In this document: positions 31,164 to 42,551 of the stretch, piece by piece
How the letters are laid out: every line of letters starts with the position of its first letter
Numbering within the stretch: the first letter of the stretch is position 1
NCBI GenBank assembly: GCA_963576735.1
Contig: OY755190.1
Location: 5,387,695 to 5,451,694, forward strand
DNA from: Bedellia somnulentella
Lineage: Eukaryota; Arthropoda; Insecta; Lepidoptera; Bedelliidae
Length of the DNA: 64,000 nucleotides
Reading direction: 5' to 3'
Notes under the pieces: model-generated
Database searches by the model: none
The model's input: only the letters and a program-made list of their open reading frames with translations
What the model was told of the DNA's origin: nothing
Made by a program: the position numbers and the translations under genes

Positions 31164-31631
31164 TATGTATTTAAATTACTTTAGAAAAATACTAATAATA
31201 CAGTATGAAACTACGATAAAAAGAAACACGTTTTTCTGCTATTGAGAAATGGTGCCAAGGTACAACGTCAGTTGTGCGATAAGGAAGAATAATATTCGCA
31301 TTTCTCTTGAGAAAGCCTTGACAATTAGGATGCAGCGAAATTAAATTAATACTCGGTAGAAAATAGACATGTATAAACTTAATTTATTGACAGGTTAAAC
31401 CTGTAGGTTAAACACAAACTGATAGTTATGGTTGCACCATCATTTACGTCAAAATGTATAAACCTTAAACAAAAACATAAAATTATAATTGTACATCATT
31501 TTCAAAACAAAACTCAACAAATAATGCACTCCGTAAATCCTCGAAGGCATGTTAGAAGTAGTAATACTCGTACTTATTATCACTACTACTATTTTTGTGA
31601 ATAACCACGTGTTGCTTAAGCAGATCATCCA

Positions 31632-31850
31632 CTGTTAAGGGGCAGGCTTGTACGAAGACAAAAGTCAAAGGTAAAAAAAAAGTCAAATAGTTTTTATTTC
31701 AAAATTAAGTTAAAAGTAACATTTTTTAAACGTCAAAACTTGAAGAAATTTGACTACGTGCAATTCAGAAGTGTAGGTTTCCTCACGATCAATGTTTTCC
31801 CTCACCCTTAAGAACCTTGCTAAATCACTCACCAATACATAGACCAGACA
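31632..31850 (-). repeat. SINE-B remnant interrupted by a LINE 3' UTR piece
   Basis: SINE-B pieces at 31632-31668 (aggggcaggcttgtacga) and 31777-31850 (ggtttcctcacgatc, ccctcacccttaagaacc). Between them is an antisense copy of the ttgacgttcaaaaa LINE 3' UTR (31668-31776). It ends about 50 bp upstream of SGSM exon 3. Confidence 0.65.
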
Positions 31851-31899
31851 AATCTAGAAAGATTCAAGGCAGGGTAACTGATTCTTATTTTCATTCCAG

Positions 31900-32063
31900 C
31901 ACTGTCCCGAAGCTGCCTTGGTGTCAGCTAAAGTGCTGGCTGCAGAAGGTGCCCCGGCCACCAGGTCAGCCTCTGGAGTGGAGAGACGACCCTCGGCCCC
32001 TCGGCCTCCTCTCAACAAACGGGGCTCGGGGTCATTACTCTCGCAGTCACCGCCGCAGCCTAG
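31900..32063 (+). CDS. SGSM1/2-like protein, third coding exon
   Basis: Bounded by ttttcattccag and gtgagt, 164 nt, entering in phase 0 and leaving in phase 2. Encodes HCPEAALVSAKVLAAEGAP followed by a Ser/Pro/Arg-rich stretch to SLLSQSPPQP and an incomplete codon. HCPEAALVSAKV follows KIAK of exon 2 as in the SGSM RUN domain (K-x-F/C-P-x-A-x2-x-S-x-KV). The Pro/Arg-rich part is probably a variable linker before the rest of the RUN domain. The sequence is markedly GC-rich against its surroundings. A likely branch site (taactgat) is at about 31876-31883. No later exon is seen in the remaining 32 kb. Confidence 0.88.
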
Positions 32064-32362
32064 GTGAGTTTCATACCCTTTTACTTTAGCTAAATTTTAA
32101 AATCCACGACATATATCCGAAAGTATTCGTCTAATTTCACTACATGTCCAGTGAATACTGCAGGCTGCGGAAGTTTCAAGACCACAGAAATACTTGTTCT
32201 TAGTTGTGTAGGTAGTCTTTGATTGCAGTCCTTTCTTTCATGTATGGCTCACATTATGACTTTGATAAACCCTTCAAAAAAATCATAGAGTTGTGTGGAA
32301 AACTATTACAAAAATTAGTAAAACATAAACAAAAAAGAAAAATATCTTAACAAAAAGAAACA

Positions 32363-32574
32363 TAACTATAGTGGTGGTTCCAATGGACCCAGTCAAAATC
32401 CAGATCTATCTATTCAGTAGCGAGGGCCGCACGTTCATCCCACACAGCGCGCCTCTCCTTACTAGCAGAAGGTTCTGAGATGCGGGGGAACCTACTTCAC
32501 TTCTAGCATGTTTTACAACTTCATGAAGCATTCACAAGCTGGGTCCATTGGACCCACGACTATAGTTAAGGGTT
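32363..32574. mobile_element. MITE with about 28-bp inverted ends
   Basis: Left ctatagtggtggttcc and aatggacccag (32367-32392); right, reversed, ctatagtcgtgggtcc and aatggacccag (32545-32571). Flanked by ataa/ttaa, so a TTAA (piggyBac-like) target is possible but one side differs. Confidence 0.7.
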
Positions 32575-32614
32575 AATAAACACGGTTGCAAAACTTACAC
32601 AAATATGTTAAAAT

Positions 32615-32818
32615 CACCTGATGCTCAGAGTTCATTCACGTAATATGGGACAGGCCTACCGCCGTTTCTGTAAGAATACACTGTAACCTAGTATAGTAAT
32701 ATATTATTTGTGACTGTAACCTAACAAAGAACAACTTAGCCGTGAGGGTTTCATAATGATGTTATAGCTACCCTTAACAACCATGAGAAATTAACCCTCA
32801 GGTAACTTTTGAAAACAC
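32615..32818 (-). repeat. SINE-B, old copy without head
   Basis: gggacaggcctaccgccgtt, aagaatacactgtaac, cttaacaaccatgagaaatt; diverged and headless. Confidence 0.7.
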
Positions 32819-33098
32819 ACTTTTATTTAGATACTTAATGAATAATTCAAATGGAATTATTATTATTTAACCAAGCTAGATTTAACAAATGGGATAAAAA
32901 TTGGTGTCTAAATTATGATTTTATTAACAATATACAGAGATGCACAGTCACAGGCTTGAAGTAGCTATTATTTTAATTTATTTTGTCTACGCCCTTCTTT
33001 TCGCTCTGTTTTAAATGCCTTCTAATTACAGTATACTGAAAACTAATCGTCACTTAATCGAAAACTTTTCATGTTAGCCGCTCTTTTGAAATTTATTG

Positions 33099-33186
33099 AA
33101 GTAGGTGATGGGTATAAACTGCATTGCGCAAAAATCTCTTTAAAGCCCCAATAACCTTTGCCACCTATTACGAACACCCACGGAGT
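33099..33186 (-). repeat. SINE-A fragment
   Basis: aggtgatgggtataaactgc to ttacgaacacccacgga; head-proximal piece only. Confidence 0.65.
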
Positions 33187-33242
33187 TCTCTTCTAAATCA
33201 ACACTAAAAGCTAACTTAATTTAAATGATCATGAAATGATTT

Positions 33243-33782
33243 GCGAACATAGATGTACTAATAAACGTCCTTTACGAGGAAACCGGCGCTTACGAATGGC
33301 ACCGATTGCGGCAGATGAACGCACACCACTAGGAATATATCCAAACAACACACCAAGAAATACATTTGAAATGTAGGCAAAATAGCACATCTCATAGCAA
33401 GCGCTAAAAAGAGATAAACATAGTTTCTCTGTACCGTCGTGAAATATGACACTGAGACGACCGTTTGACAAAGAATAATTTAGACCTATGCAAACGAATT
33501 ATTATAAATTATAATTAAAACTTTGTAAATTTATAATAGCTACGAATGATAAGTAATCCCATCATTTTAGTAGTTTTTCTACTATAGTTTGTGCAAAATC
33601 TCATCATACACGACGGCATTCTCGATTATTTTGATAAACAAACACGCCAAAACAAGTGAACGTTTGCGACGGCAGCTAGAGTGCGACTGAAGTCAGATGA
33701 GCCATTTAGCCTGTTTTTTAAGTGCCACTTATGAGAGCGCATGATGTGCATATGGTTTTTTATTAGTACATCTATGTTTACG
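33243..33782. mobile_element. possible non-autonomous DNA element, about 540 bp
   Basis: A perfect 20-bp inverted pair, aacatagatgtactaataaa at 33246-33265 and its reverse complement at 33760-33779, flanks DNA lacking a conserved ORF. No clear target duplication. Confidence 0.5.
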
Positions 33783-34039
33783 AATAAAAAATATTGAGTT
33801 GAGTTTTTCTTATAAATTAACACTTAAAAGGCATGGAATTTCACCGAGTCTCATAATTTAATTTGATTCTATTATATTGTGCATTGGTTCGGTAGAAGAA
33901 ATGCTTATAAGTTAATAAACTTTACTTCTAAGAAATATGTTGGCGAAACCGTTGTACTGAATGGAAAATAACTCAAGTATGGTTCGCAGTTTCATTATGC
34001 TGAACTTATTTAATTAAAATATTATTTAAATGTGTTTCC

Positions 34040-34115
34040 ATACGTACATATACTCACGGCTATAAATTCCAAAAAGAGGGAGCTCATTAGCCACTTTTAG
34101 AAATTAAGTATTAAA
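34040..34115 (-). repeat. SINE-A 3' stub
   Basis: catacgtacatatactcacg, gctataaattccaaaaaga, gccacttttagaaattaag. Confidence 0.75.
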
Positions 34116-34456
34116 TTAATTATCTTTCTTACTTTTCTTACATTCATCTTTCTTCTCATTCAAGTGTTTTTAGTCTTTTCACTTCGGGCTCCCATTTTTG
34201 TAAGGTTTTTCAAACTGGTTTTCAAACGTTCACACAACATCCTTCACGAATTCTGTATATTTACAAAGCATTTCTGTATGTATATGTATGTATAACAGAA
34301 TATTTTTTTGGATTTAATGGTTTCTGATTCACGAAAATATATCATTATCCATATCAAAATCTCTTATTGCCGATTAAATGCTTTTAAGAGGGGTTTAAAG
34401 CAGCGTAGTTCCAGTCATTTAAAACGGGATGTTTAATTCAAACTAGTAATAAAAAC

Positions 34457-34544
34457 AAAGTCACGTGATGTTCGGAAGTATTAGTACCTCTGCCAACCCC
34501 TTCGGGGATATTCGGCGTGAACGTTTATGTTATGTTATGTTTAT
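34457..34544 (+). repeat. SINE-B 3' fragment with 11-bp target duplication
   Basis: Starts aaagtcacgtgatgttcgga, ends ccccttcggggatattcggc plus gttatg repeats. Duplication gtaataaaaac at 34446-34456 and 34545-34555. Confidence 0.92.
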
Positions 34545-34611
34545 GTAATAAAAACCAGTCCGATGTTTTGCTGAGAGTTTTGTTTCCAAACGCATTTGTT
34601 ACCTGTTAGTT

Positions 34612-34885
34612 TCCGCCGTAAGTTTCCTATGGGGTAGCCATAGACTATCGATCGCCACTTTGTACGATCTTGGAAAACCTCTCTGGCTTCGTTCACATCC
34701 GTCAATCTTTTCATACATTTCGTTTATTCTTAATACTTTAGACTCTTGCCTTTTAGCACATTATTTTTTTGGTCCTAATGAGTCCTCCGAGGTCGCCTTT
34801 ACTAAAATTACCTTCCACATTGGCTCTATAGATCTCTTTCACCAATTTCCTATCATCCAACATCTCTATGAGCCCAAACCATCTC
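34612..34885 (-). repeat. RTE LINE 3' fragment, diverged
   Basis: Antisense match from the stop region (tagactatcgatcgccactt) to cccaaaccatctcaaaactc; several frameshifts. Confidence 0.8.
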
Positions 34886-35370
34886 AAAACTCCTTTTTAT
34901 ATTTTTTTCTTTTAAATTTAAAGACAATATTTAGAATACTCATGCCTATTATTGAAAAGATATATTAATCCGACTTCTCAAATTTCTCATATCACTCTAT
35001 TCAAGAATGCAGTCAGTAAATAATGTTTGCAGTGCCCTATTTGTACTGTAAGGGTTTATAATACAGTTTCCAAACTGTATTACAGAAGTTTCTCCGCAAC
35101 TCTGTAATACTGTTGGCTTGGAAATTCCCTGGTGATTAATTGGAACTCTCCATCTGAATCCGACAGAGCTCGGGGCGTAAATAATACGTGTTCGTTTTAA
35201 GTTTCTCAATTGGAAACTGACATATTTTCAAATGTAGATTGCTTGTTTTATTGCGCCTGTGTGTAGAAGTGTTAAACTTTGTTTTAAAAATCAATAATGT
35301 TTCTATGAATGACTTTTGTATAACTGTCTATCAAAAGTGTCTGATATAAATAATTGTCTCAGAATTTTAG

Positions 35371-35569
35371 CTGTGTAGTGTCGGTTTAGAACAGCACTAC
35401 CCCATTTCTGTTCGTCGGTGTTCGTAAGGGGCAACTAAGGGTATCAGGTAGGGCATGCGATATCTTTTCCCCACTCAACTTGCGAAACTGGCTGAATATT
35501 TTTTATTCTTACGCTCTGTCCACCCCTTTTTAAGATTTATAGCTGTGAATATATGTATGTATGTATGTC
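35371..35569 (+). repeat. SINE-A, internally deleted
   Basis: Head gctgtgtagtgtcggtttag, jump at gggtatcaggtagggc, tail gtgaatatatgtatgtatg. Confidence 0.82.
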
Positions 35570-36089
35570 TGTTATCGCAAAGAGTAAGCATTTTTAAATA
35601 TTTTTCTAGACACCAAGTATTTGTCTACTTAAAGGCGTTTTACAATAATAGGAGTACATATTATAGGGTCGTACATTTTTCCACTTTGTTTAAAGAGGGT
35701 AGATAATAGTAATAGGAAAGGTTTATTTAATCTTAAATTATAGTTGCTATCATACAACATCCACTAAATCTTGACATGGTAAACATGTTGCATTCGATTG
35801 TGAATGGAACTGTGTATCTATAGTATATTTAAAAAACCAAATGCTATCTTAGCTGCGGCACATTACCTATACATCCAAGTAAATGATTACTCAACTTTCC
35901 TCGTTAAACAAATATTCGAAATGTTTTCGTTCCAAGTCTCTCTAGTTATCGAAGTTTATAAAGGGGATTACTAACTTTTGAAGAAGTACACTTCTAAGGT
36001 CGCATACACTTTGATAACTTTGCTAGAGCCTTTTACAACCAAATATTACTTTACGTATGCTTCAAATATTACTTTGTGATTACTTTACT
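35570..36089. other. no recognised feature
   Basis: AT-rich DNA without conserved frame. Confidence 0.4.
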
Positions 36090-36149
36090 CGTAGTAATAC
36101 ATTTATAGTATAGTATATAGTAGTATATTTATTATTTATTAGCCAATTG

Positions 36150-36226
36150 TACTTCTTTTTAAGAAATAGTCTGTATAAAATGTCTTTATCTGTGATGTAC
36201 AATAAAGAGTTTTCTTTTCTATTCTA
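36150..36226 (+). repeat. LINE 3' end with (TATTC)-like tail
   Basis: gatgtacaataaagagtttt followed by cttttctattctatat; the same end as 48540-48718, with a polyadenylation-type aataaa. Confidence 0.65.
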
Positions 36227-36463
36227 TATATTGTAAAGAAGTTTCCACGTTCAGTTTGTAACTAGATATTTTAATTTGTTGCTCTTACTAGAATGAAGAT
36301 CTGAAGTTACCTTTTGTCTCGCATAAGAAAACTTTCCATGAGAGTCTTTCATGGAATGTCTAAAGTTTCTTTTGTTCTCAATGAAAAGACTATGAACCAT
36401 ATAAGTTAATGTCATTTTTATCCTTCTTTACACTTTATTTAATAATGAAAACCATAATAATTT

Positions 36464-36527
36464 GCTGTGTAGTGCCGGCCACTACCCCTTTCTACCAACG
36501 GGTGTCGTAAGAGGCGACTAACAGTAT
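36464..36527 (+). repeat. SINE-A head, left of an RTE insertion
   Basis: ctgtgtagtgccggccacta to gaggcgactaacagtat. The last 9 bases (36519-36527) are repeated at 37266-37274. Confidence 0.88.
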
Positions 36528-37265
36528 ACATACATACATACATACATATTCTCACGCCGTTAGTTCCCATTGGGGTAGGCAGAGACTATCGATCGCCACT
36601 TTATACGATCCTGGCAAACCTCTCTAGCTTCATTCACATCCATCAATCTTTTCATACATGCTCTTTTATTCTTCGTACTTCGGACACCTGCCTTTTTGAG
36701 CACATTTTCTATTTGATCTAAATGTGTCCTCCGAGGTCGTCCTCTACTAACATTACCTTCCACATTGGCTCTATATATCTCTTTCACCACTTTACTGTCA
36801 TCCATCCTCTCTATGTGCCCAAACCATCTCAACATTCTTTTTTCTATCTTTCTTACAATATCATCTTTTACACCACACCTTTCACGAATCACATCATTCC
36901 TCACACGATCACATAACCTTACATTACAAACTTTTCTGAGGGATCTCATTTCTACTGCATTTACTCTGCTTTCATGCTTCTTCTGCCACACCCAACATTC
37001 ACTACCATACATAAGCGTAGGAACGAGGACAGCATCATGCACAGCCATTCGGGCCTTTTCGGACACCGATTGACTAGACATGAGACTATCCAGTGCTCCA
37101 TTTACCGAATTACCCTTTTTTACTCTTCTTTCAATGTCTTCATCACACTTTCCATCCCTAGTAAACAAACTTCCCAGATATACGAACTCTTTCACTTGTT
37201 CCACTTTCTTACCATTGATCTCAATCACGCATTCAGTCATATTCTCCTCTCTCTCGAAAACCATG
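36528..37265 (-). mobile_element. RTE LINE copy 2, 5'-truncated, nested in SINE-A
   Basis: Contains the C-terminal 234 codons of the RTE protein without a stop, from MVFEREENMTEC to CQDRIKWRSIVSAYPNGN, and the tail tatactcacg-type repeat on its 3' side. Flanked by the exact duplication taacagtat. Its C-terminal region has YGSECWVWQKKHESR and RGRPRRTHLDQIENVLKK. The RT palm is not included, so it is a dead-on-arrival copy; high identity to copy 1 suggests recent insertion. Confidence 0.95.
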
Positions 37266-37274
37266 TAACAGTAT

Positions 37275-37310
37275 GGGGCTTTTTAAGTGGTTTTGGTCGA
37301 TGCGGTTGGA
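37275..37310 (+). repeat. SINE-A continuation, right of the RTE insertion
   Basis: ggggctttttaagtggtttt and gatgcggttggag continue the interrupted SINE-A; the rest of the SINE is absent. Confidence 0.8.
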
Positions 37311-37649
37311 GTTATTTTTTCCTTGATTTATTTAGTGGTTACATCTGTATAAAAAAACAAGATTTAATGTTGTAACTAAAAAAAAATATTATTATAAAGA
37401 AAATATGTATGATTTTAGCGATAATGTAACCTTTCGCCGCTTTTCAAGCAAAAATCGTATTCACAGCTTCCGAATAAACTTTGTAAGTTAAAAGGGGGAA
37501 AATATATATGTAGATTCACCAACTATCACTAAAAAGTAATTAGTTGCCTCGTGTTCCACCACCGGAAAGTAAGTGTAGTGCTTTCCTACGGCAACGCTAC
37601 AGGGCTATAATGTACTTTTTAATTAGTATAAAATGCGCACCATACCGCA

Positions 37650-37899
37650 TAAATACATATACTCACGGCTATAAATCCCTAGAAGGGGTAGCCAGAGCTA
37701 AGGAATTAGAAATTCCTCAGCCACTTCTGGAAGCTAATTGGGGTAAAGATGGTAAAATAAAGGTTGTTGGAAATGGGTCTCCACTCCAACCGCATCGCCC
37801 AAAAACCGTTTAAAAAGCCCCAATACCCTTAGTCACCTTTTAGGAACACCTACGGGAAGAAACGGGGTAGTGCTATTTTAAGCCGACACTACACAGCAT
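37650..37899 (-). repeat. SINE-A, full length
   Basis: Antisense, tail aatacatatactcacggct, head taagccgacactacacagc. Confidence 0.9.
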
Positions 37900-38195
37900 G
37901 TGAATGTTCCCTAACGATTAAGCATTTCGTCTCCGTGGTTTCTGAAGTGTAAAAGCTACTTGAACGTCTATTTCATTAACTTCGAGACGAACGAATAAAT
38001 CATTCGGGATGACGTAAAACGAAAAAGGTTCCCGTAAATTACATTTTCACCCAAAATTTATTGCTCCATTACCTCAACGAAGATAAATCAACCTGGAAAC
38101 TTTTACAAACACTTTCACTTTTAGTCTAAAAACAAATGAATCAAATACAAAAATTACATCTCATCATCACATCCCTTAGAATATCCCCATCATGG

Positions 38196-38466
38196 GGCTA
38201 CATGGATGACATTAAATTAATAAAAGAGATCTATAGAGCCATTGTGGTAATGTGAGTAGAGGGCAACTACGGAGGACACACCAGGACCAAATAGAGAGTG
38301 TGCTCAAATAGGCGGGCGTCCTAGGTATGAAGAATAAAAGAGCATGTATGAAAAGATTAATGGATGTAAACGAATCTAGAGAGGTTTGCCAGGATCGTAC
38401 AATGTGGCGATCGATAGTCTTTGCCTACCCAATGGGAACTACTGGCGTGAGTATAAGTATGTATGC
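38196..38466 (+). repeat. RTE LINE 3' fragment
   Basis: From gatgacattaaattaataaa through gagcatgtatgaaaagatta to ggcgtgagtataagtatg; frameshifted. Confidence 0.85.
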
Positions 38467-38535
38467 AGTATTTATGGGGCTCAAGCCTACTGTACTCTGT
38501 ATAAGGTCGTTTGGAAAGTGAGCGCGCCGACCAAT

Positions 38536-38660
38536 TGTGGGTTGACTTTAACTGCTACAGCCGTAATATTAGCTGAGAATGACGGCTTAAGTGCTCTCCC
38601 AAACACGGATTCTCCAAGATTATTTAATAATCAGGTGATCAGTTTTGCAATAACCAACAG
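38536..38660 (-). repeat. SINE-C fragment
   Basis: gaccaattgtgggttgactt, gctgagaatgacggcttaag, ttaataatcaggtgatcag; same orientation as the copy at 9187. Confidence 0.6.
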
Positions 38661-38666
38661 AAATTG

Positions 38667-40046
38667 AGATAATTAATCAATATGAAAAAGCAAGAAAAAA
38701 AATACTTTTATGATGATGAATTTTGAGTTAATCAGGATAATTTGTAACTTCCCTTGTAAGGCGTCTTAAAATTGGTAACTATTTTTAAGAGAATGTCCCG
38801 CATTAAGGGGAGAAGGTATATAGACTCAAAAACTAAAACGTGACATTATCTGACTGGTGTTCAGAATACCTTAAAGAGTTCACTACAAGAAAAGTAAGTT
38901 AATTGATATAAAACTGTTAATTAATATCAAAATATCAAATAACTTTTTTTTCTATTTGAATCCTATTTAGTTCTGTCTATATTTTAACTAATTATTGTGT
39001 ATTTGTTATTTAATTTTTTTAGATTGTAAAAACAATCTTAACGAGATATCTGGACATGGTGTCAGAATGGGACCAGCATGCGCTAAGCCATTATCTACAA
39101 TCGAAATCTGGTCCCTGGGTCCACTTAATAGTGGGTCGAGTTTGCGACTAAGCATTTCATCAATCGCAATCTCGTTTCTGGGCCCACTTTACAGTGGGAC
39201 GAGTTTAGGCGTAAACCCAATACTTATATCAATATTTAAGTTGTAAATTTAGTTTTGCTCATAGGATTATAAACACAACCATTTTCATAACGTCGTAATG
39301 CCCATAAATGAAAATTGGCGTCATACCATTTCTGTGTATTAATTATACTCCTGCGTCTGCTCAGTTTACTTTAAATAATCCCAAAGAATTTACCACACGT
39401 ATGGCGATAGCGTGGAAAATCGAATTGTAAATTATTCCCAAAGGCATTATATTTTGAATGTACCAAAGTTTCCGCCAAATAACAATTGGATTGTTCCTTC
39501 CTGAGTTCCAGACGCTGTCAAAGTCAAACTAGGTACTAAGTCGAAATTATAACTTTATAATCCTCAATTAACGTACCTTCGTATTCAACAGAAGTTGTAA
39601 TACTGTTTCACAAAGTTTCCATTTCGCTCTCGGATTCCTCGGCGAGTTTAGCTTAGCTAGTACGAGCGACCTTTTAACTTGATATCGCGTACAAAACAGC
39701 CATCTCTTACGCCCTTGCTTAGTATCGTATACTGACATCTTATTCTAACCGATATTGTGGCGATAAAATAGCACTCGGGCTAGGCCTTCTGGTGCTTGTT
39801 GCTTTTAGAGAAATGAGAATTTCATCCGATTAAATGAAAGGTCAAGAAGGGTATTCAGCTCTCGATATCTGTGGTCGGAAATCCTTGAGATAATTCTCTT
39901 TGAACCCTTTTAACTTTCTGCGGTATTTGGGATTATGCAATGGAATTCCAATAGTAATAATTTTGAATATGTTTATAAGAAGTTTTGTTGGTTTTGACTC
40001 TGAAATAGCTGTTTTTATTACATTGAGTTGACATAAAAATTAAGAA
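38667..40046. other. no gene; short direct repeat at 39096-39212
   Basis: Two units about 67 bp apart share tgggtccacttaatagtggg / tgggcccactttacagtggg and cgagttt, each able to form a small hairpin. Nothing else recognised. Confidence 0.45.
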
Positions 40047-40159
40047 ACATTTGGATGTGAACGAAGCCAGAGAGGTTTGCCAGGATCGTACAAAGTAGCG
40101 ATCCATAGTCTCTGCCTACCCCAATGGGAACTAACGGCGTGAGAATATGTATGTATGTA
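40047..40159 (+). repeat. RTE LINE 3' stub
   Basis: ttggatgtgaacgaagccag to ctaccccaatgggaactaac and ggcgtgagaatatgtatgta. Close to consensus. Confidence 0.88.
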
Positions 40160-40171
40160 TAAAAATTAAAA

Positions 40172-40245
40172 CTATATAGTGACGGCTTAGAATTGAGCAA
40201 ACACTCTTTTTCCCGTGGTTGTAGGAAAAGGCGATTTATGGCCCT
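40172..40245 (+). repeat. SINE-A head fragment, diverged
   Basis: atatagtgacggcttagaat then gtaggaaaaggcgatttatg; only the first quarter remains. Confidence 0.5.
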
Positions 40246-40365
40246 GTTGGCATTTTTAGCCCTGCATATATGGATGTGAAACATAATCGCAGTTATTTTC
40301 GAAAAACTCTAGTCTTATCATAGAGCCTCAAAATTATCTTAAATTATAAAAAAAATGATAAATTC

Positions 40366-40868
40366 GTACATACATATACTTACGAACCTAAATCTCAAAA
40401 AGCGGTAGCCAGAGCTTCAGAGCCTTCGATCATATATACCAAAGATGCCGCACTCCATACAAATTCAACACACAAAAGTGGACCGCAAGAATGACAAGAC
40501 TGTTTGACAATTAAATATTTATTTTCCTACAATGATCGACCTTACCGCATTTTCTTAAGACCTATTATTTATTGCAAGATCCAGCACGCGACTGTCAGTG
40601 AAACTGTGCTTATCATATTAAGAAGCACAGTTTGGCGGGGCCGTTTTTCGTGCTTTGTTGGTGTATCTTTGGTATATATGATCGAAGTTCAGAGCTAGAA
40701 ACTCCGCAGACACATTTGAAATTGATAGGGGATAAGTTGGTAGAAAGAAATAAAGTAGCTTTGGTGATGGGTCTCCAACCCAAAAAAAGCCCCATGCCGT
40801 CAGTCGCCTCTTACGACAACCCTTAGGTAGAAAGAGGTAGTGATAATCTAAGCTGGCACTACACGACA
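40366..40868 (-). repeat. SINE-A interrupted by a MITE
   Basis: Left part 40366-40423 (acatacatatacttacgaac, gcggtagccagagc) and right part 40696-40868 (tagaaactccgcagacac ... taagctggcactacac) join when 40424-40695 is removed. Confidence 0.9.
40424..40687. mobile_element. MITE with perfect 23-bp TIR and 8-bp target duplication
   Basis: Inverted ends begin cttcgatcatatatacc and match at all 23 positions (40424-40446, 40665-40687). Flanked by ttcagagc at 40416-40423 and 40688-40695, and inserted in a SINE-A. An 8-bp duplication fits hAT, P or Merlin superfamilies. No ORF. Confidence 0.93.
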
Positions 40869-41390
40869 AAAATTATAAACATAATTATAGTTAGCGTTGT
40901 TCAGGACGAAACAGGGACAAAGTTTGTTTGAAAAAAATTACATTTAACGCAAAACACGAAATTTTCACTATAAATTAATCGAGGCTAATTATTGCATTAA
41001 AGATTAGTATGTCCATGATTTGTCAAAAAGGAAAATGTGTATCCCACGCAGTTCCATTTGAATTCAGGGAATCATATAAGTTGGGTAGCTGAACATCAGT
41101 GTGGGCATGTGAAAGCATTAATCGGATAATGGACCGACTGATGAATATACGAGGCCTTTTGAAGCAACAACAATAGGTGGAGCCAATTAAGTTGATTTGG
41201 ACTTCGTATGTAATTTATATCACAGTTAAACTGTTTTACAGGCAATATGTTCTTGTATTGTAATTTATGAAAAGGGTTAATATTTCGTAGATTATGACAG
41301 TAATCCCTTTTTAAAACTATTCGATAACATCATATTATCCTGCTTTTATTTATGAATCAATTTCTTAACTTGTATGATTGATAGTGCCGT

Positions 41391-41640
41391 GTAGTTTCGG
41401 CTTAGAATGTCACTACCCCTTTCTACATACGGGTGTTGTAAGAGGCGACTAAGCGGAAGGAACTATGGGGATTTTTGAAGTGGTTTTTGGGGATGCGGTT
41501 GGAGACCCATCACCAACGATACTTTATTTCTACGATGTTGTCCCCTATCAACTTCCAAATGAGACTGAGGAGTTCCTAGATCTAAAGCTCTCGCTACCCT
41601 CTTTAGGACTTATGGGCTGTGAGTATATGTATGTATGTAT
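41391..41640 (+). repeat. SINE-A, full length (GTGCCGGC-type)
   Basis: Head gccgtgtagtttcggcttag, body cccctatcaacttccaaatg, tail gtgagtatatgtatgtatg. Confidence 0.9.
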
Positions 41641-41769
41641 GAATGAATGATAACGTTAATTACAATTGACTCAACCTGAATTGCTTCTATTTATATACTA
41701 TTGCCTTTGCAGTAGTCTTGTTTGATCGAGTCTCTCCACGTTTTCTAGTCAACTAGTAAAGCAATTTTG

Positions 41770-41965
41770 TTTATCTCCGTACGGGTAAGTCCGATCTTCC
41801 GCATAAATGAAAAAATGTGAACGTAAAGAGTTTCTTTGTTGCTTCTTCTCTTAACGAACACCTTCCGAAGCAACGGATTAATGATAAATTTAAAATTTTG
41901 ACGTTCAAAAAAGTAAGTATTTAATTAAATTTTGAAAAATAAACTTTTTGACTTTTTTTTTTCAA
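41770..41965 (+). repeat. LINE 3' UTR fragment
   Basis: acgtaaagagtttctttgtt, cgaacaccttccgaagcaac, tttgacgttcaaaaaagtaa; same UTR as 20640-20730. Confidence 0.7.
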
Positions 41966-42277
41966 CCTGGAAAATCCTACCTAGGTTGGATTCTCGGAGA
42001 GTCTGTCCTAGTTTCCAAATTAGATGGGTTAGAAAAATGGATTTGCTCTTTCGGATGCTGAGTTCGTTTCTCCGACCTAGGTATAGTCAGACACTTAATA
42101 TTTTAGACACAATGTACATTATGCCCAAAGAAGATAGCCTTCATTATTAAGTAAGAAACTAAAGATTTTGCACTACATCCAAAAAATTACCAACACTCAA
42201 TTCTCTATTGAGCAGACGTAATAAAAAAAACATATAGTCTTTCTTTCTTGTATTCATCTCTTAAATTCAGAAAACAC

Positions 42278-42531
42278 ATACATACATACATACATATACT
42301 CACGGCTATGAATCCCTTGAAGGGGTAACCAGAGCTAGGGAATCAGAAATTCCTCAACCACTTTTGGAAGTTGCGTGGGGAAAAGATGGTGGAATAAAGG
42401 TTTTTGGTGATGGGTCTCCAACCGCATCGCACAAAAATCGCTTAAAAGCCCCAATACCGTTAGTCGGCTCTTACGTACACCCACCGGAAGAAATGGGGTA
42501 GTGCTATTCTAAGCCGACACTACACGGCTAA
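42278..42531 (-). repeat. SINE-A, full length, 10-bp duplication
   Basis: Tail catacatacatatactcacg, head taagccgacactacacggct. Exact duplication cagaaaacac at 42268-42277 and 42532-42541. Confidence 0.95.
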
Positions 42532-42551
42532 CAGAAAACACGTGAGTAGTT

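Noticed and set aside
33229..33471. 80-codon minus ORF
   Set aside because: Lies inside the possible non-autonomous element at 33243-33782; no conserved motif.
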